Shown here one piece after another: positions 1 to 8,663 of a stretch of 64,000 bases of DNA. A program made the translations under genes and the position numbers. The stretch is from an uncultured Lachnospiraceae bacterium (GTDB taxonomy: Bacteria; Bacillota; Clostridia; Lachnospirales; Lachnospiraceae). The notes below the pieces were generated by a model that worked only from the letters and a program-made list of their open reading frames with translations, was not told the origin of the DNA and made no database searches. The stretch spans positions 1-64,000 of the forward strand of contig CAMJPD010000002.1 in NCBI GenBank assembly GCA_946407765.1, in the 5' to 3' direction. Position 1 is the stretch's first letter; each line of letters opens with the position of its first letter.

Positions 1-529
1 CCTTAAGGAGCATCTCCTTACATATGTTTATCATCTCATCATAATCAAGCTTCTTATCCTTCTTAAGAAGTTTCCTATATACTTTTCTTATTTTTTCATT
101 TTCTTTTTTATTTATGTCTTCATTTTTTATATATTTATGCATTCCACATTCATGTACTGCTTTTCTTATATAATTCTTCTTCTCGTTTTCACTTACTACG
201 CTATCTACACTATATCCAAAGTTATCTCTTAGTATTTCAAAATATATTGCATGGAAGGTGCCAAATGTCACATCTGATTTTTTAATATCTTCAGTATCTT
301 TACAATTTTCTTTCTCTGAATGAATAAAAAATCTTCTGCTCATCTGCATGGCAGCTTCCTTAGTAAATGTAATAACAATAATATTTTTTGGATTAATATT
401 ATTGTTCCATATCATATTAATTAGCCTACTTGTTATTACATAAGTTTTTCCACTTCCCGGTCCAGCAACAACCATGCATGGTCCATTAATATGATTTACC
501 GCTTCTTTTTGTGATTGATTAAGATTCAT
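1..529 (-). CDS. UvrD/Rep-family DNA helicase, N-terminal part (partial)
   Basis: The first 176 codons of a superfamily 1 ATP-dependent DNA helicase; the rest lies past base 1. The opening NLNQSQKEAV resembles the Q-motif of UvrD/PcrA/Rep helicases. Walker A (GPGSGKT) is at residues 23-29 and motif Ia (ITFTKEAA) at about 53-60, followed by a TFHA motif. These enzymes unwind DNA 3' to 5' in repair and replication restart. The ATG at 529 has AGGAG seven bases upstream. The gene lies 102 bases downstream of rbfA in the same direction, a place where nrnA and truB stand in many Firmicutes. The spacer after Walker A is long and lysine-rich, so this may be a divergent UvrD-like paralog and not PcrA itself. 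Confidence 0.88.
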   Translation of the reverse strand, partial: MNLNQSQKEAVNHINGPCMVVAGPGSGKTYVITSRLINMIWNNNINPKNIIVITFTKEAAMQMSRRFFIHSEKENCKDTEDIKKSDVTFGTFHAIYFEILRDNFGYSVDSVVSENEKKNYIRKAVHECGMHKYIKNEDINKKENEKIRKVYRKLLKKDKKLDYDEMINICKEMLLK

Positions 530-631
530 AAACACTCCTGTAGCAAAATAGACTTACTATCTTGCAATTTTGATTATTAGAACTAATTAATTAATTTATT
601 GATTATTGGTTATTAGAATAATGAGTGGTGA

Positions 632-1006
632 TTATTTAGAATTATTTTCTTCTCTTATTTCTTTAGCTATTGATTCAAGTCTTCTTGCAATCTCTTCTGT
701 ACTGTCGTAAACAAATCCTAACTCTGGAATCTTCTTCATATTAAGTCTTCCTGCAAGTTCTGCTCTTATATGTCCTTTGGCATGCTCTAACCCTTCGAGC
801 ATACTTTCCCTGTCAACTTCAGAATCCATAGCGCTGACATATATTCTCACATAAGAAAAATCAGGAGTTAAATTAACGCTACGGACAAGCACATTTCCCG
901 CTACCCTATCGTCCGTTAATTCATCTACTATAAGAGTTATTTCCTCAAACAATAAATTTTCTAATTTTTCTCTTCTATGAGAATTATTACTAGATTTGAT
1001 TTTCAT
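632..1006 (-). CDS. rbfA: Ribosome-binding factor A
   Basis: RbfA binds the 30S subunit near the 5' end of 16S rRNA and helps late maturation and cold adaptation. At 124 residues it has the usual length and a single KH-like fold. The family pattern is clear: an N-terminal RREKLENLLFEEI helix, then DFSYVRIYVSAM, and a C-terminal IPELGFVYDST segment. It starts 17 bases after the infB stop, the standard infB-rbfA order. No Shine-Dalgarno sequence precedes the ATG (the upstream bases are nearly all A and T), so translation is probably coupled to infB. Confidence 0.95.
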   Translation of the reverse strand: MKIKSSNNSHRREKLENLLFEEITLIVDELTDDRVAGNVLVRSVNLTPDFSYVRIYVSAMDSEVDRESMLEGLEHAKGHIRAELAGRLNMKKIPELGFVYDSTEEIARRLESIAKEIREENNSK

Positions 1007-1023
1007 AATTTAATGTTTAAAAT

Positions 1024-3858
1024 TTATGCAAGATTCTTTTGTTCCATTACGAAACATTCCATTGTGTCGCCAACTACAAGATCAACTTTATCTTCAAGAA
1101 CAGCACCGCACTCAAAGCCTGCCTTTACTTCCTTAGCATCATCTTTCATTCTCTTAAGAGATATAACTGTTGATTCTGCAACTTGGTTATTTTCACGCAT
1201 TATACGAACCTTACAATTTCTTCTGATTTCACCATCAAGAACAAAGCAACCTGCAATTACGCCAGCACTTGATGACTTGAACAATTGTCTAATTTCAACA
1301 TGTCCAATAATCTTTTCTTCAAATACTGGAGCAAGCATACCCTTCATAGCAAGTTCTATATCTTCTATAACTTTATAAATAATATCATAGCTTCTTACGT
1401 CAACCTTTTCCTTTTCTGCAGTTGCTCTTGCATTAGGAGCAAGTTTAGAATTAAATCCTATGATAATTGCATTAGATGCTATAGCAAGATCTACATCTGA
1501 TTCATTAATATCACCTACGCCACTATGTATAACCTTAACTTTAACTTCTTCATTAGAAATCTTTTCAAGTGAATCCTTAACCGCTTCCACACTACCTACT
1601 ACATCTGCCTTAAGGACAATTGGAAGTTCTTTAAGCTCGCCTTCCTTAATCTGCTCATATATGTCAAATAGATTAAGTTTCTTCTTAGAGCCTTCAACCA
1701 TCTTCTGTTTATTTTCTGCAATGAATGTATTAGCAAAATCTCTTGCTTCCTTATCTCCATCACATACCACCATGATGTCACCAGCTTGTGGAACTCCATT
1801 AAGTCCTAAAATTTCTACAGGACAAGATGGACCTGCCGATTTAATTCTTTCACCTTTATCATTAGACATTGCACGAATTCTTCCATAGCAAGAACCCATT
1901 GCAACATAATCTCCCATCTTTAAAGTTCCCTTCTGAACAAGAACTCTTGCTATAGGACCTTTACCTTTATCAAGTTCACCTTCTATTACAACACCACGTG
2001 CCTTTCTATTAGGATTTGCTTTAAGTTCAAGAACGTCTGCAGAAAGAAGAATCATTTCAAGTAATTCTTTTATACCAATTCTCTTCTTGGCAGATACTTC
2101 ACAAAATACTGTATCGCCTCCCCACTCTTCAGATACAAGTCCTTCTTCAGTAAGTTCTTTTTTAACTCTTTCTACGTTGGCGCCTTCTTTATCAATCTTA
2201 TTTATTGCAACAACTATTGTTGCATTAGCTGCTCTTGCATGTGATATTGCTTCTTTAGTTTGTGGCATGACACCATCATCTGCTGCAACAACAAGTACGG
2301 CAATATCTGCACCCTTGGCACCACGCATTCTCATTGCAGTAAATGCTTCGTGACCTGGAGTATCAAGGAAAGTAATAACTCTATTATTAATTTCAACTTG
2401 GTATGCACCTATTGCCTGTGTAATTCCGCCTGCTTCTTTTTCAGTTACATTAGTTTCTCTAATTGCATCAAGTATTGAAGTTTTACCATGGTCAACGTGA
2501 CCCATAACACAGACAACTGGTGGTCTTGTTACCATCTGGCTTTCATCTTCTGCATCTTCTTCAAGAAGTTTTGCAATAACATCTTCCTTTTGTTCTAAGT
2601 CGCACAAAATATTATATTCTACAGCAATATTAGATGCTTCTTCATAAGAAAGTTCTGTATTAACAACAGCCATCTTACCTTCCATAAATAATTTCTTAAT
2701 TATGGCAGATGGTTGTATCTTCATCTTCTTAGCTAGGTCCTGAATTGTTATGAACTCAGGAATTATGATTGACTTGATTTCTTCTGAGTTTTCTTCTACC
2801 TTTGGCTTATTAGTTGGTACTTTCTTTCTGTATTTATTGGCACTGAACTCAAACTCATATCCATTTCCTGTCTTACCGTACTTATCTTGCTTTTTGTTTA
2901 CAGGCTTTCCACCTTGTTGCTTCTTCTTGGCTTCGTAGTTTTTTGAAAATTTGCTTTCGTCTTTTTTCTTTCCTGTAAATTTACTTGAAACACCAGTTGC
3001 TATAGTTGCATTGTTAGGATTAAATGTAGCCTTTTGTATTCCTGACTTATTGAAAGGAACACCTGGTTTCTGACCAGGAGTTCTTCCTGCTGGTCTCTGG
3101 CCAGTTTTTTGCTGGCCTCTACCTGCCATACTAGAATTATTAAGATTTATCTTGGCCTTAGATACAGTTGATGGTTTTATACTTGCTTTATCATCACCCT
3201 TTCTTATTATCTTAACTGTAGGTGTATCTACAAGACCATCACTATCTAGTGTTTTTCTCTTTCTTTCTACTGCAGCTGCTTCTTCACTTGCACTACCGCG
3301 AATCTTTTTTACTTTTACATCTGGCTTTATTGTATCTAAAGTTTCTTGTACCGCATTTTCTGTAGTATCTACTTGTTCAATTATTTCTTCTTGTGTGTGT
3401 TTAATTCCTGCCTTTTTTTCTTGTTCTCTTTTTAAAGTATCAGCAGGAAGTGGATTTCCATTAGGAGACAATCCGCTACTTTCAGCATCTTTCTTAGTGG
3501 TTCTTGTACTCTTTTTAATCTTAGAGAGAAGTTCTTTATTAGATTCAGAATATTGAGCGTTAACTTTTATATTAGCGCCTCTAACCTTTTTTAATATACT
3601 TGATGTTTTGTCATCTTCCTTGTCAGACTTAACTTGAGCCTTCTTAACTACCAAAGACTCTTCTTTCGATTTTGTTTTCTTGGCTCTTGCCTTACTAAAG
3701 TTAGCATCAAGTATCTGCTCTTGCTCCTCGCTTATCTCACTTGTTAGCTTTTCGACTGGCATACCGGCATCAGCAAGGAGTTTCCTTGCTCTGTCCATAT
3801 CTTTTACGTTTACTATGGCATCAATGCCAAACGATTCCATTTTTTCTCTAAACTTCAT
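1024..3858 (-). CDS. infB: Translation initiation factor IF-2
   Basis: IF-2 is the GTPase that brings fMet-tRNA to the 30S subunit and promotes subunit joining. At 944 residues it has the long form: a lysine-rich, low-complexity N-terminal half (about residues 1-350), an IF-2 N2-like segment (about 365-420), then the G domain. G1 is GHVDHGKT near 450, G3 DTPGH near 498, G4 NKID near 550, followed by the C-terminal beta-barrel domains. A good ribosome site (AGAGGATAATTA-ATG) sets the start. It follows nusA by only 42 bases. The ylxR and ylxQ genes usually found between nusA and infB in Firmicutes are absent here. Confidence 0.97.
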   Translation of the reverse strand: MKFREKMESFGIDAIVNVKDMDRARKLLADAGMPVEKLTSEISEEQEQILDANFSKARAKKTKSKEESLVVKKAQVKSDKEDDKTSSILKKVRGANIKVNAQYSESNKELLSKIKKSTRTTKKDAESSGLSPNGNPLPADTLKREQEKKAGIKHTQEEIIEQVDTTENAVQETLDTIKPDVKVKKIRGSASEEAAAVERKRKTLDSDGLVDTPTVKIIRKGDDKASIKPSTVSKAKINLNNSSMAGRGQQKTGQRPAGRTPGQKPGVPFNKSGIQKATFNPNNATIATGVSSKFTGKKKDESKFSKNYEAKKKQQGGKPVNKKQDKYGKTGNGYEFEFSANKYRKKVPTNKPKVEENSEEIKSIIIPEFITIQDLAKKMKIQPSAIIKKLFMEGKMAVVNTELSYEEASNIAVEYNILCDLEQKEDVIAKLLEEDAEDESQMVTRPPVVCVMGHVDHGKTSILDAIRETNVTEKEAGGITQAIGAYQVEINNRVITFLDTPGHEAFTAMRMRGAKGADIAVLVVAADDGVMPQTKEAISHARAANATIVVAINKIDKEGANVERVKKELTEEGLVSEEWGGDTVFCEVSAKKRIGIKELLEMILLSADVLELKANPNRKARGVVIEGELDKGKGPIARVLVQKGTLKMGDYVAMGSCYGRIRAMSNDKGERIKSAGPSCPVEILGLNGVPQAGDIMVVCDGDKEARDFANTFIAENKQKMVEGSKKKLNLFDIYEQIKEGELKELPIVLKADVVGSVEAVKDSLEKISNEEVKVKVIHSGVGDINESDVDLAIASNAIIIGFNSKLAPNARATAEKEKVDVRSYDIIYKVIEDIELAMKGMLAPVFEEKIIGHVEIRQLFKSSSAGVIAGCFVLDGEIRRNCKVRIMRENNQVAESTVISLKRMKDDAKEVKAGFECGAVLEDKVDLVVGDTMECFVMEQKNLA

Positions 3859-3900
3859 TAATTATCCTCTTTTGCAAATATCCCTTAGTTAATATGGAAA

Positions 3901-5181
3901 TTAGTTTTCTTCTGTTTCGTCATCCTTTACATCAGAAGCATCATTTACTTTAGATTCATCTACACCATCGTAGAAATAATCTTCATCTCTCATCTGTGAT
4001 GGGTCCATAGGCTTCTTATCAATTAGACTTGCATCATAGTTGATACCTATAGCATCAAATATTCCATCTTCAACTGCTTGTGTTTCTGCCTTAATATCTA
4101 TTCTATATCCTGTAAGGTGAGCAGCAAGTTTTGCATTCTGACCACCTTTGCCTATTGCTAGTGACAATTGATCATCTGGAACAACTACTAGAGCTTCCTT
4201 TTCTTCTTCACTTGGTGCAACAACAATAACCTTTGCTGGTGCAAGTGCATTTTCAATTAAGCTTCCTGGATCGTCATCCCAATTTATAATATCAATCTTT
4301 TCACCTTGTAATTCTTCTACGACAGCATTTACTCTCTGACCATTGATACCAACGCAGCTACCAACGGCATCAATATTCTTATCATGTGAATAAACTGCCA
4401 TCTTAGTTCTTGAACCTTCTTCACGAGCGATGGCTTTGATTTCAACATAGCCGTCTTTAATTTCTGTAACTTCTTGTTCAAATAATTTCTTAACTAGTCT
4501 TGCATCCTTACGAGAAACCAAAACTCTTGGTCCCTTTGGAGTATCTTCAACTCTAGAAATTAAAACTTTAACTCTATCACCTTGTTTAAATCTTTCATAC
4601 TTAACTCTGTCTGCTGGCATGAGCATTGCATCAACAGAACCTATGTTAACATTAACGAATCTTCCATTGTCACGACCATAAACGCCTACAACAACTTCGC
4701 CCACTCTATCTATATATTCATTGAATACTATCTTTCTTTCTTCTTCCTTGAGCTTTTGAACTATTACGCCCTTAGCATTGTGAGCTGCTATTCTTGAAGA
4801 TTCTGCTATATCATTTACATCTATAGGAACCTTAGCAACATCACCAACTTCATAAGATGGATCTATCTTCTTGGCATCTTCAAGAGTTATTTCAACGAAG
4901 CTATCATACATATCTTCTTCGCTTTCAACAACTTCTTTTCTAAAGTATGCTTCTATTTCAAATGTTTCAGGATCAACTTCTATTGCAATATTATCATTAG
5001 AACCGAATTTATATTTACAAGCAGCAAGTAAAGAATTCTGAATTGTTTCTATCAATGCTTCCTTTGGAATACCCTTTTCTTTCACAAGAGCGTTTACTGC
5101 ATCTTTAAGTTCTTTTCTCTTTTCTCTTTCCTTCTGAAGCTTCTTTTCTTCTGGTGTTAGTTTTTTTGATTTTGTTGCCAT
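3901..5181 (-). CDS. nusA: Transcription termination/antitermination protein NusA
   Basis: NusA binds RNA polymerase and nascent RNA and controls pausing, intrinsic termination and antitermination. The 426 residues hold the N-terminal polymerase-binding domain, an S1 domain (about 135-205) and two KH domains, the second with GKGGQNAKLAA near 342. An acidic tail ends the protein. AAGGAG lies ten bases before the ATG. The gene heads a nusA-infB-rbfA unit with its own promoter and a leader hairpin, both annotated separately. rimP, normally just upstream, is missing; a secreted PepSY protein stands there instead. Confidence 0.97.
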   Translation of the reverse strand: MATKSKKLTPEEKKLQKEREKRKELKDAVNALVKEKGIPKEALIETIQNSLLAACKYKFGSNDNIAIEVDPETFEIEAYFRKEVVESEEDMYDSFVEITLEDAKKIDPSYEVGDVAKVPIDVNDIAESSRIAAHNAKGVIVQKLKEEERKIVFNEYIDRVGEVVVGVYGRDNGRFVNVNIGSVDAMLMPADRVKYERFKQGDRVKVLISRVEDTPKGPRVLVSRKDARLVKKLFEQEVTEIKDGYVEIKAIAREEGSRTKMAVYSHDKNIDAVGSCVGINGQRVNAVVEELQGEKIDIINWDDDPGSLIENALAPAKVIVVAPSEEEKEALVVVPDDQLSLAIGKGGQNAKLAAHLTGYRIDIKAETQAVEDGIFDAIGINYDASLIDKKPMDPSQMRDEDYFYDGVDESKVNDASDVKDDETEEN

Positions 5182-5228
5182 TTTAATATTACTCCTTGAA
5201 TTTTTACTTTAATAAAAATTTTCATAAA

Positions 5229-5256
5229 TTTAGGGGAGTCTTGTGACTCCCCTAAA
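5229..5256 (-). terminator. Perfect hairpin in the nusA leader, attenuator-like
   Basis: A 12-bp perfect stem (TTTAGGGGAGTC with its complement) and a 4-base loop. On the minus strand it is followed by an imperfect T-rich tract (TTTATGAAAATTTTTATT). It lies downstream of the nusA promoter and upstream of the nusA start, so it is inside the nusA leader. It would also stop any read-through from the PepSY gene. The poor U-tract suits a NusA-assisted terminator, hence possible autoregulation. The hairpin is seen; the regulatory role is inferred. Confidence 0.75.
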
Positions 5257-5266
5257 ACGTGTATAC

Positions 5267-5294
5267 ATTATAACATTTATTTTTAATTTTGCAA
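5267..5294 (-). promoter_or_regulatory. Promoter of the nusA-infB-rbfA unit
   Basis: On the minus strand a -35 box TTGCAA (5289-5294), a 16-base spacer and a -10 box TATAAT (5267-5272), with an extended -10 (TGTTATAAT). It starts right after the stop of the PepSY gene. Predicted transcription begins near 5260, giving a leader of about 80 bases that contains the hairpin at 5229-5256. Confidence 0.65.
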
Positions 5295-5298
5295 GTAC

Positions 5299-5739
5299 TT
5301 ATTCCCAGGCGATAAAATGACCTGTTAAGCCATCTATTTCAAAATCATATCGATTATTACCGTGGCGTACTGTTCCTACGTAGTGTATATTTGCAGTACT
5401 TTCACTACCTTCAAATATACTATCTATGTTCTTAAGCTTGATCTTGATATCATTGATACTGGCACCTGGAACTCTTGCAAGAACATTTTGAACTGCATCC
5501 TGTATAGTAATTGCTGTAGTCTGTACATTACCATCGCTACTAACTTGACTTCCCAAGATATTGCCAGGACCAAAACTAGCATTGCTTAAACTTGCTATTA
5601 CTAATGTATTACTAGATTTTCTAACTACTCCTTGAATTGGAATACTATAACCGCTTGCAAATGTTATATTAAAAATGCTTGCAGTGAAAATTCCTACCAA
5701 ACATATAACGCTTATTTTTTTAGTTGCTACATTAAACAT
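5299..5739 (-). CDS. Secreted PepSY-domain protein
   Basis: A small exported protein. The N-terminus is a signal peptide (positive start, then a hydrophobic stretch through ICLVGIFTASIFNITFASG). The C-terminal half has the PepSY pattern: AVQNVLARVPGA, a middle strand region, and a closing YDFEIDGLTGHFIAWE. PepSY domains are found in protease propeptides and in stand-alone cell-envelope proteins and often lie beside two-component systems, as here. The reading frame is open from a TTG at 5742, but the next codon, ATG at 5739, is the likelier start. It has its own promoter and is transcribed separately from nusA. The molecular role is unknown. Confidence 0.8.
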   Translation of the reverse strand: MFNVATKKISVICLVGIFTASIFNITFASGYSIPIQGVVRKSSNTLVIASLSNASFGPGNILGSQVSSDGNVQTTAITIQDAVQNVLARVPGASINDIKIKLKNIDSIFEGSESTANIHYVGTVRHGNNRYDFEIDGLTGHFIAWE

Positions 5740-5776
5740 CAAATTCTGTACATCTCTTAAAGTTTTATAGTATTTT

Positions 5777-5804
5777 ATTATATCATTATCAAGCTAAAGT
5801 TCAA
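5777..5804 (-). promoter_or_regulatory. Promoter of the PepSY gene
   Basis: Minus strand: -35 box TTGAAC (5799-5804), 16-base spacer, -10 box TATAAT (5777-5782), with an extended -10 (TGATATAAT). Predicted leader is about 30 bases. Confidence 0.6.
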
Positions 5805-5845
5805 GCATGTATATCATCTGTGCATCGCACATATTTATTTCAAAA

Positions 5846-5878
5846 CTTATGCTAAAGGTTACTAACCACTAGCATAAG
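5846..5878 (-). terminator. Terminator after the two-component system operon
   Basis: Two 9-base arms (CTTATGCTA / TAGCATAAG) enclose a second inner stem (GGTTA / TAACC); on the minus strand TTTTG follows. It sits about 70 bases after the histidine kinase stop and before the PepSY promoter, so it probably ends the operon that starts upstream of radA/mutL. Confidence 0.6.
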
Positions 5879-5949
5879 CAAAAGGAGGTTTATGCGATTA
5901 TCATTGTATAACTAGATAATTAAATAAATATTAAACAAAACTGGCAATT

Positions 5950-7377
5950 TTATGAACATTCATAATAGAATATTGTACCTTCGTCTAATTTTGATTCTAC
6001 ATCTACTCTAATACCCAGTTTCTTACTTATCATCTGAACAAATGATAGCCCAAGACCAAAGCTTAATTCATCATTCTCACGAGCTTGATTAACTTTATAA
6101 AACCTACGCCATATATTTTTTAGATTTTCTTTGGACATTCCTATACCATCATCTTTTATATAACCCTTAAATCCATTACCATTCTTCTTAAGATTGACAA
6201 AAACATTACCGCCATTCTTTCCATACTTTACTGCATTAGAAATAAGATTCATAAAAAATCTAACCAGCATGGTTTCGTCTGTCATCATATATATATTTTC
6301 TTCTATATCTTTATTAATCTTTATATTCTTTTCATGTGCAATATCTTCTTGTTCATCACATATTGCATCTACTAGCATACTTACATTAATCTTTTCCTTT
6401 TTAAGGACTAGAGTATTATTGTCACTCTTAACCAAAACAAGAAGCTGAGATATAAGCTTGTTCATCTTAACTGCCTCATCCTTAATAAGAAGAATGCTTG
6501 ATTTTAAGTCATTTTCTATTTCCTTTCCTTCCTTGTTTAATTCCCCCTGACCGCTGTCATTACTATCGAGCATTTTTTCTACACTTTTCAAATCTTCAAG
6601 TGCAATCTCGCTTTCACTAAGTATTACACTTAAGGGTGTCTTAAGTTCATGAGATACATTGGCACTAAACTGCTTTTGATTTTCGAAAGAATTTTTAAGT
6701 GATTCAAGCATTTCATTAATTGCTGTAGATACACTTTCTCCTTCTTCTGGCATATCATCAGTTATCTTAATTCTCTTAGTAAGGTCGTCACCATTAACTA
6801 TGCTCTTGGCAAATGCTGAGATTTCTATAATAGGATTTAAGAATTTTCTTAGGAATATAAAATTAGTTGCACTTATTACTATCACAATTACTGGAAGGCT
6901 TATTGCAAAAAGTAGAAATAAAAATCTCATTACATTAGATAGAAGAACTCCCGTAGTGATGCCCCTAACCCAGACATAGTCATAATTATCAAGATGGAAA
7001 TAACTGTCATATACATACCAGGTTATTCCTTTTTCTTTACCTTGCTGAACTATGTCGTTAGTTAGATTAGGAAATAAATTTATATTAAAATCTTCTGGCA
7101 TACGTCCATATACTATCTCGCCATTCTTATTGTATATAACAACTATTACACTGTCTGGACTTCCTTTTAAATTCTTATCAACAATTAACGAACCATTATC
7201 TACACTTAGATACTTCTTAGCTCTTTCTACACCACTCTTTAGATTTTTCTTTTCGATATTTACAAGTGTTAATGAAGAAACGAAAGTTAGAGATAAAAAA
7301 AGAATAAGTAAAAAAAGTGTTACTATGCCAACTTCCAAGTCTATGATCTTTTTTTGTATACTTATTCTTTCTTTCAT
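5950..7377 (-). CDS. Sensor histidine kinase (OmpR-partner type)
   Basis: A membrane sensor kinase of 475 residues. Membrane segments at about 15-39 and 148-176 flank an extracytoplasmic sensor domain of about 105 residues. Then come a HAMP linker (about 176-232), the HisKA domain with SHELKTPLS (phospho-acceptor His243) and the ATPase domain with NLISNAVKYG (N box, about 377-386), DDGIGM (409-414) and GLGLSFVQ (441-448). A charged insert of roughly 30 residues (about 262-292, with QGELNKEGKEIEND) lengthens the dimerisation helices. It starts six bases after the response regulator and should pair with it. The signal is unknown; the nearby PepSY protein suggests an envelope cue. Confidence 0.93.
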   Translation of the reverse strand: MKERISIQKKIIDLEVGIVTLFLLILFLSLTFVSSLTLVNIEKKNLKSGVERAKKYLSVDNGSLIVDKNLKGSPDSVIVVIYNKNGEIVYGRMPEDFNINLFPNLTNDIVQQGKEKGITWYVYDSYFHLDNYDYVWVRGITTGVLLSNVMRFLFLLFAISLPVIVIVISATNFIFLRKFLNPIIEISAFAKSIVNGDDLTKRIKITDDMPEEGESVSTAINEMLESLKNSFENQKQFSANVSHELKTPLSVILSESEIALEDLKSVEKMLDSNDSGQGELNKEGKEIENDLKSSILLIKDEAVKMNKLISQLLVLVKSDNNTLVLKKEKINVSMLVDAICDEQEDIAHEKNIKINKDIEENIYMMTDETMLVRFFMNLISNAVKYGKNGGNVFVNLKKNGNGFKGYIKDDGIGMSKENLKNIWRRFYKVNQARENDELSFGLGLSFVQMISKKLGIRVDVESKLDEGTIFYYECS

Positions 7378-7383
7378 TGAATA

Positions 7384-8052
7384 TTATTTCTTAAGAACAT
7401 ATCCTGAGCCACGAATTGTATGAATGTATTTTACTTTGAATGGATCATCTATTTTCTTTCTTAAATATCTTATATATACGTCTACTACATTGGATGCAAT
7501 ATCATAATCAAAATTTCCTATATGATTTTCTATCTTCTCACGAGATAGAACAACTCCAGGGTTCAACATGAAAAGTTCTAAGACCATTAATTCTTTAGTT
7601 GATAGATTTACTTCTACATTTTCTCTTTTTGCAACCATTGTGTCCTTGTTGAGAGTTAAATCTTCAAACGTATATGTATTCATTCCAGCTGTCTGATCTT
7701 TTCTGGTAAGAGCTCTAATTCTTGCAAGTAATTCCTCGAATGCAAATGGCTTACATAAGTAGTCGTTAGCTCCACTATCTAATCCCTTTACTCTATCTTC
7801 TACACTATCATATGCAGTAAGTAATAATACTGGAGTGTTTTTCTTATCTGCCCTCATTGCTGTCAAAACTTCAAGTCCATCTTTCTTAGGCATATTGATA
7901 TCTAATATGCATAGGTCATAATCTGCCATATATACTGCATCAAGTGCAGCTTCGCCATCATAAAAAGAATCTACTACATAGCTATTCTTTTTGAGTATTT
8001 TTTTAATATTCTCATTAAGATGCTTTTCATCTTCTGCAAGTAATATTCTCAT
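7384..8052 (-). CDS. DNA-binding response regulator, OmpR/PhoB family
   Basis: 222 residues: a receiver domain with acidic pocket ED near residues 7-8, phospho-acceptor Asp51 in LCILDINMPKKDG and the conserved Lys in CKPFAF near 102. A winged-helix DNA-binding domain follows, ending in VKYIHTIRGSGYVLKK. It is the partner of the kinase six bases downstream. The ATG has an excellent ribosome site (AAAGGAGTCGTT). It follows the PolC-N-like gene by 30 bases, so it may be transcribed from radA/mutL as well as by itself. Target genes are not evident from the window. Confidence 0.95.
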   Translation of the reverse strand: MRILLAEDEKHLNENIKKILKKNSYVVDSFYDGEAALDAVYMADYDLCILDINMPKKDGLEVLTAMRADKKNTPVLLLTAYDSVEDRVKGLDSGANDYLCKPFAFEELLARIRALTRKDQTAGMNTYTFEDLTLNKDTMVAKRENVEVNLSTKELMVLELFMLNPGVVLSREKIENHIGNFDYDIASNVVDVYIRYLRKKIDDPFKVKYIHTIRGSGYVLKK

Positions 8053-8082
8053 AACGACTCCTTTATATCATATAGCAAAATA

Positions 8083-8661
8083 TTAATTATTTTTAATTAA
8101 ATCTATATTAATAATGGCTTGTTTTAAATTGAATCTCTTAACAAATATCTCATATATATAGTTTTCTAGGGTTTTTTTATGTTCATCATAAGTATCGCGC
8201 CCTATAACTTTTATATCAATCTTAACACCTTCTTGTGGGTTGCTGTCATCTATCGCTGATATTTCAAATGATTTACAATCTACAAAAAGCATAAGGTGTA
8301 ATATTAGATAATTCTTTTTGGTTTCATCAACTAATTCATCCCTATAGTCTTCCCATATTTCTTTTATTTCAGGTATCGTTTTATTCTCAAACCTATATCT
8401 TTCATATAATTTTATTTCTATCTTCTTACCGCCAAATACATCCTCTTTTATTCTTTCTTCTATGAAAATCTTAACATTTCTCTTTATTATTTGATTACAA
8501 ACTAGCACTATGCTCATTTTAGTATATGTAGAATTAGTGCTTACATCTGATACAAAAATATATGGAAGAACATCAATAATTTCATCAGGATATGCACCTG
8601 GTGAATATTCTAGCGGAAACACCTCTGTTAACTTTTTTAATGCAAATGGCTTTGAATTCAT
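8083..8661 (-). CDS. Stand-alone PolC N-terminal-domain-like protein
   Basis: A 192-residue soluble protein with no membrane segment. Its order of segments matches, as I recall the family, the N-terminal part of Firmicutes PolC (the domains ahead of the OB and exonuclease parts): TEVFP start, a VSTNS strand, a helix-rich IEERIKEDVF, then KIEIKLYERYRF, a DELVDETKKNYLI helix, and a closing LENYIYEIFVKRFNLKQAI. No polymerase, exonuclease or PHP motif is present, so it cannot copy DNA. It starts two bases after the radA stop without a visible ribosome site, which suggests coupling to radA. It may be a split or duplicated PolC module or a clamp/replisome-binding accessory. The assignment rests on pattern similarity only. 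Confidence 0.5.
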   Translation of the reverse strand: MNSKPFALKKLTEVFPLEYSPGAYPDEIIDVLPYIFVSDVSTNSTYTKMSIVLVCNQIIKRNVKIFIEERIKEDVFGGKKIEIKLYERYRFENKTIPEIKEIWEDYRDELVDETKKNYLILHLMLFVDCKSFEISAIDDSNPQEGVKIDIKVIGRDTYDEHKKTLENYIYEIFVKRFNLKQAIINIDLIKNN

Positions 8662-8663
8662 AT

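Noticed and set aside
1285..3892. Open frames on the plus strand across infB
   Set aside because: They lie opposite a strongly conserved gene, lack ribosome sites and have the Ser/Leu/Phe bias of antisense frames.
5881..5915. Plus-strand AAAGGAGG followed by a 7-codon reading frame
   Set aside because: Only seven codons, no promoter, and no gene follows on that strand; the motif is the complement of the region next to a terminator.
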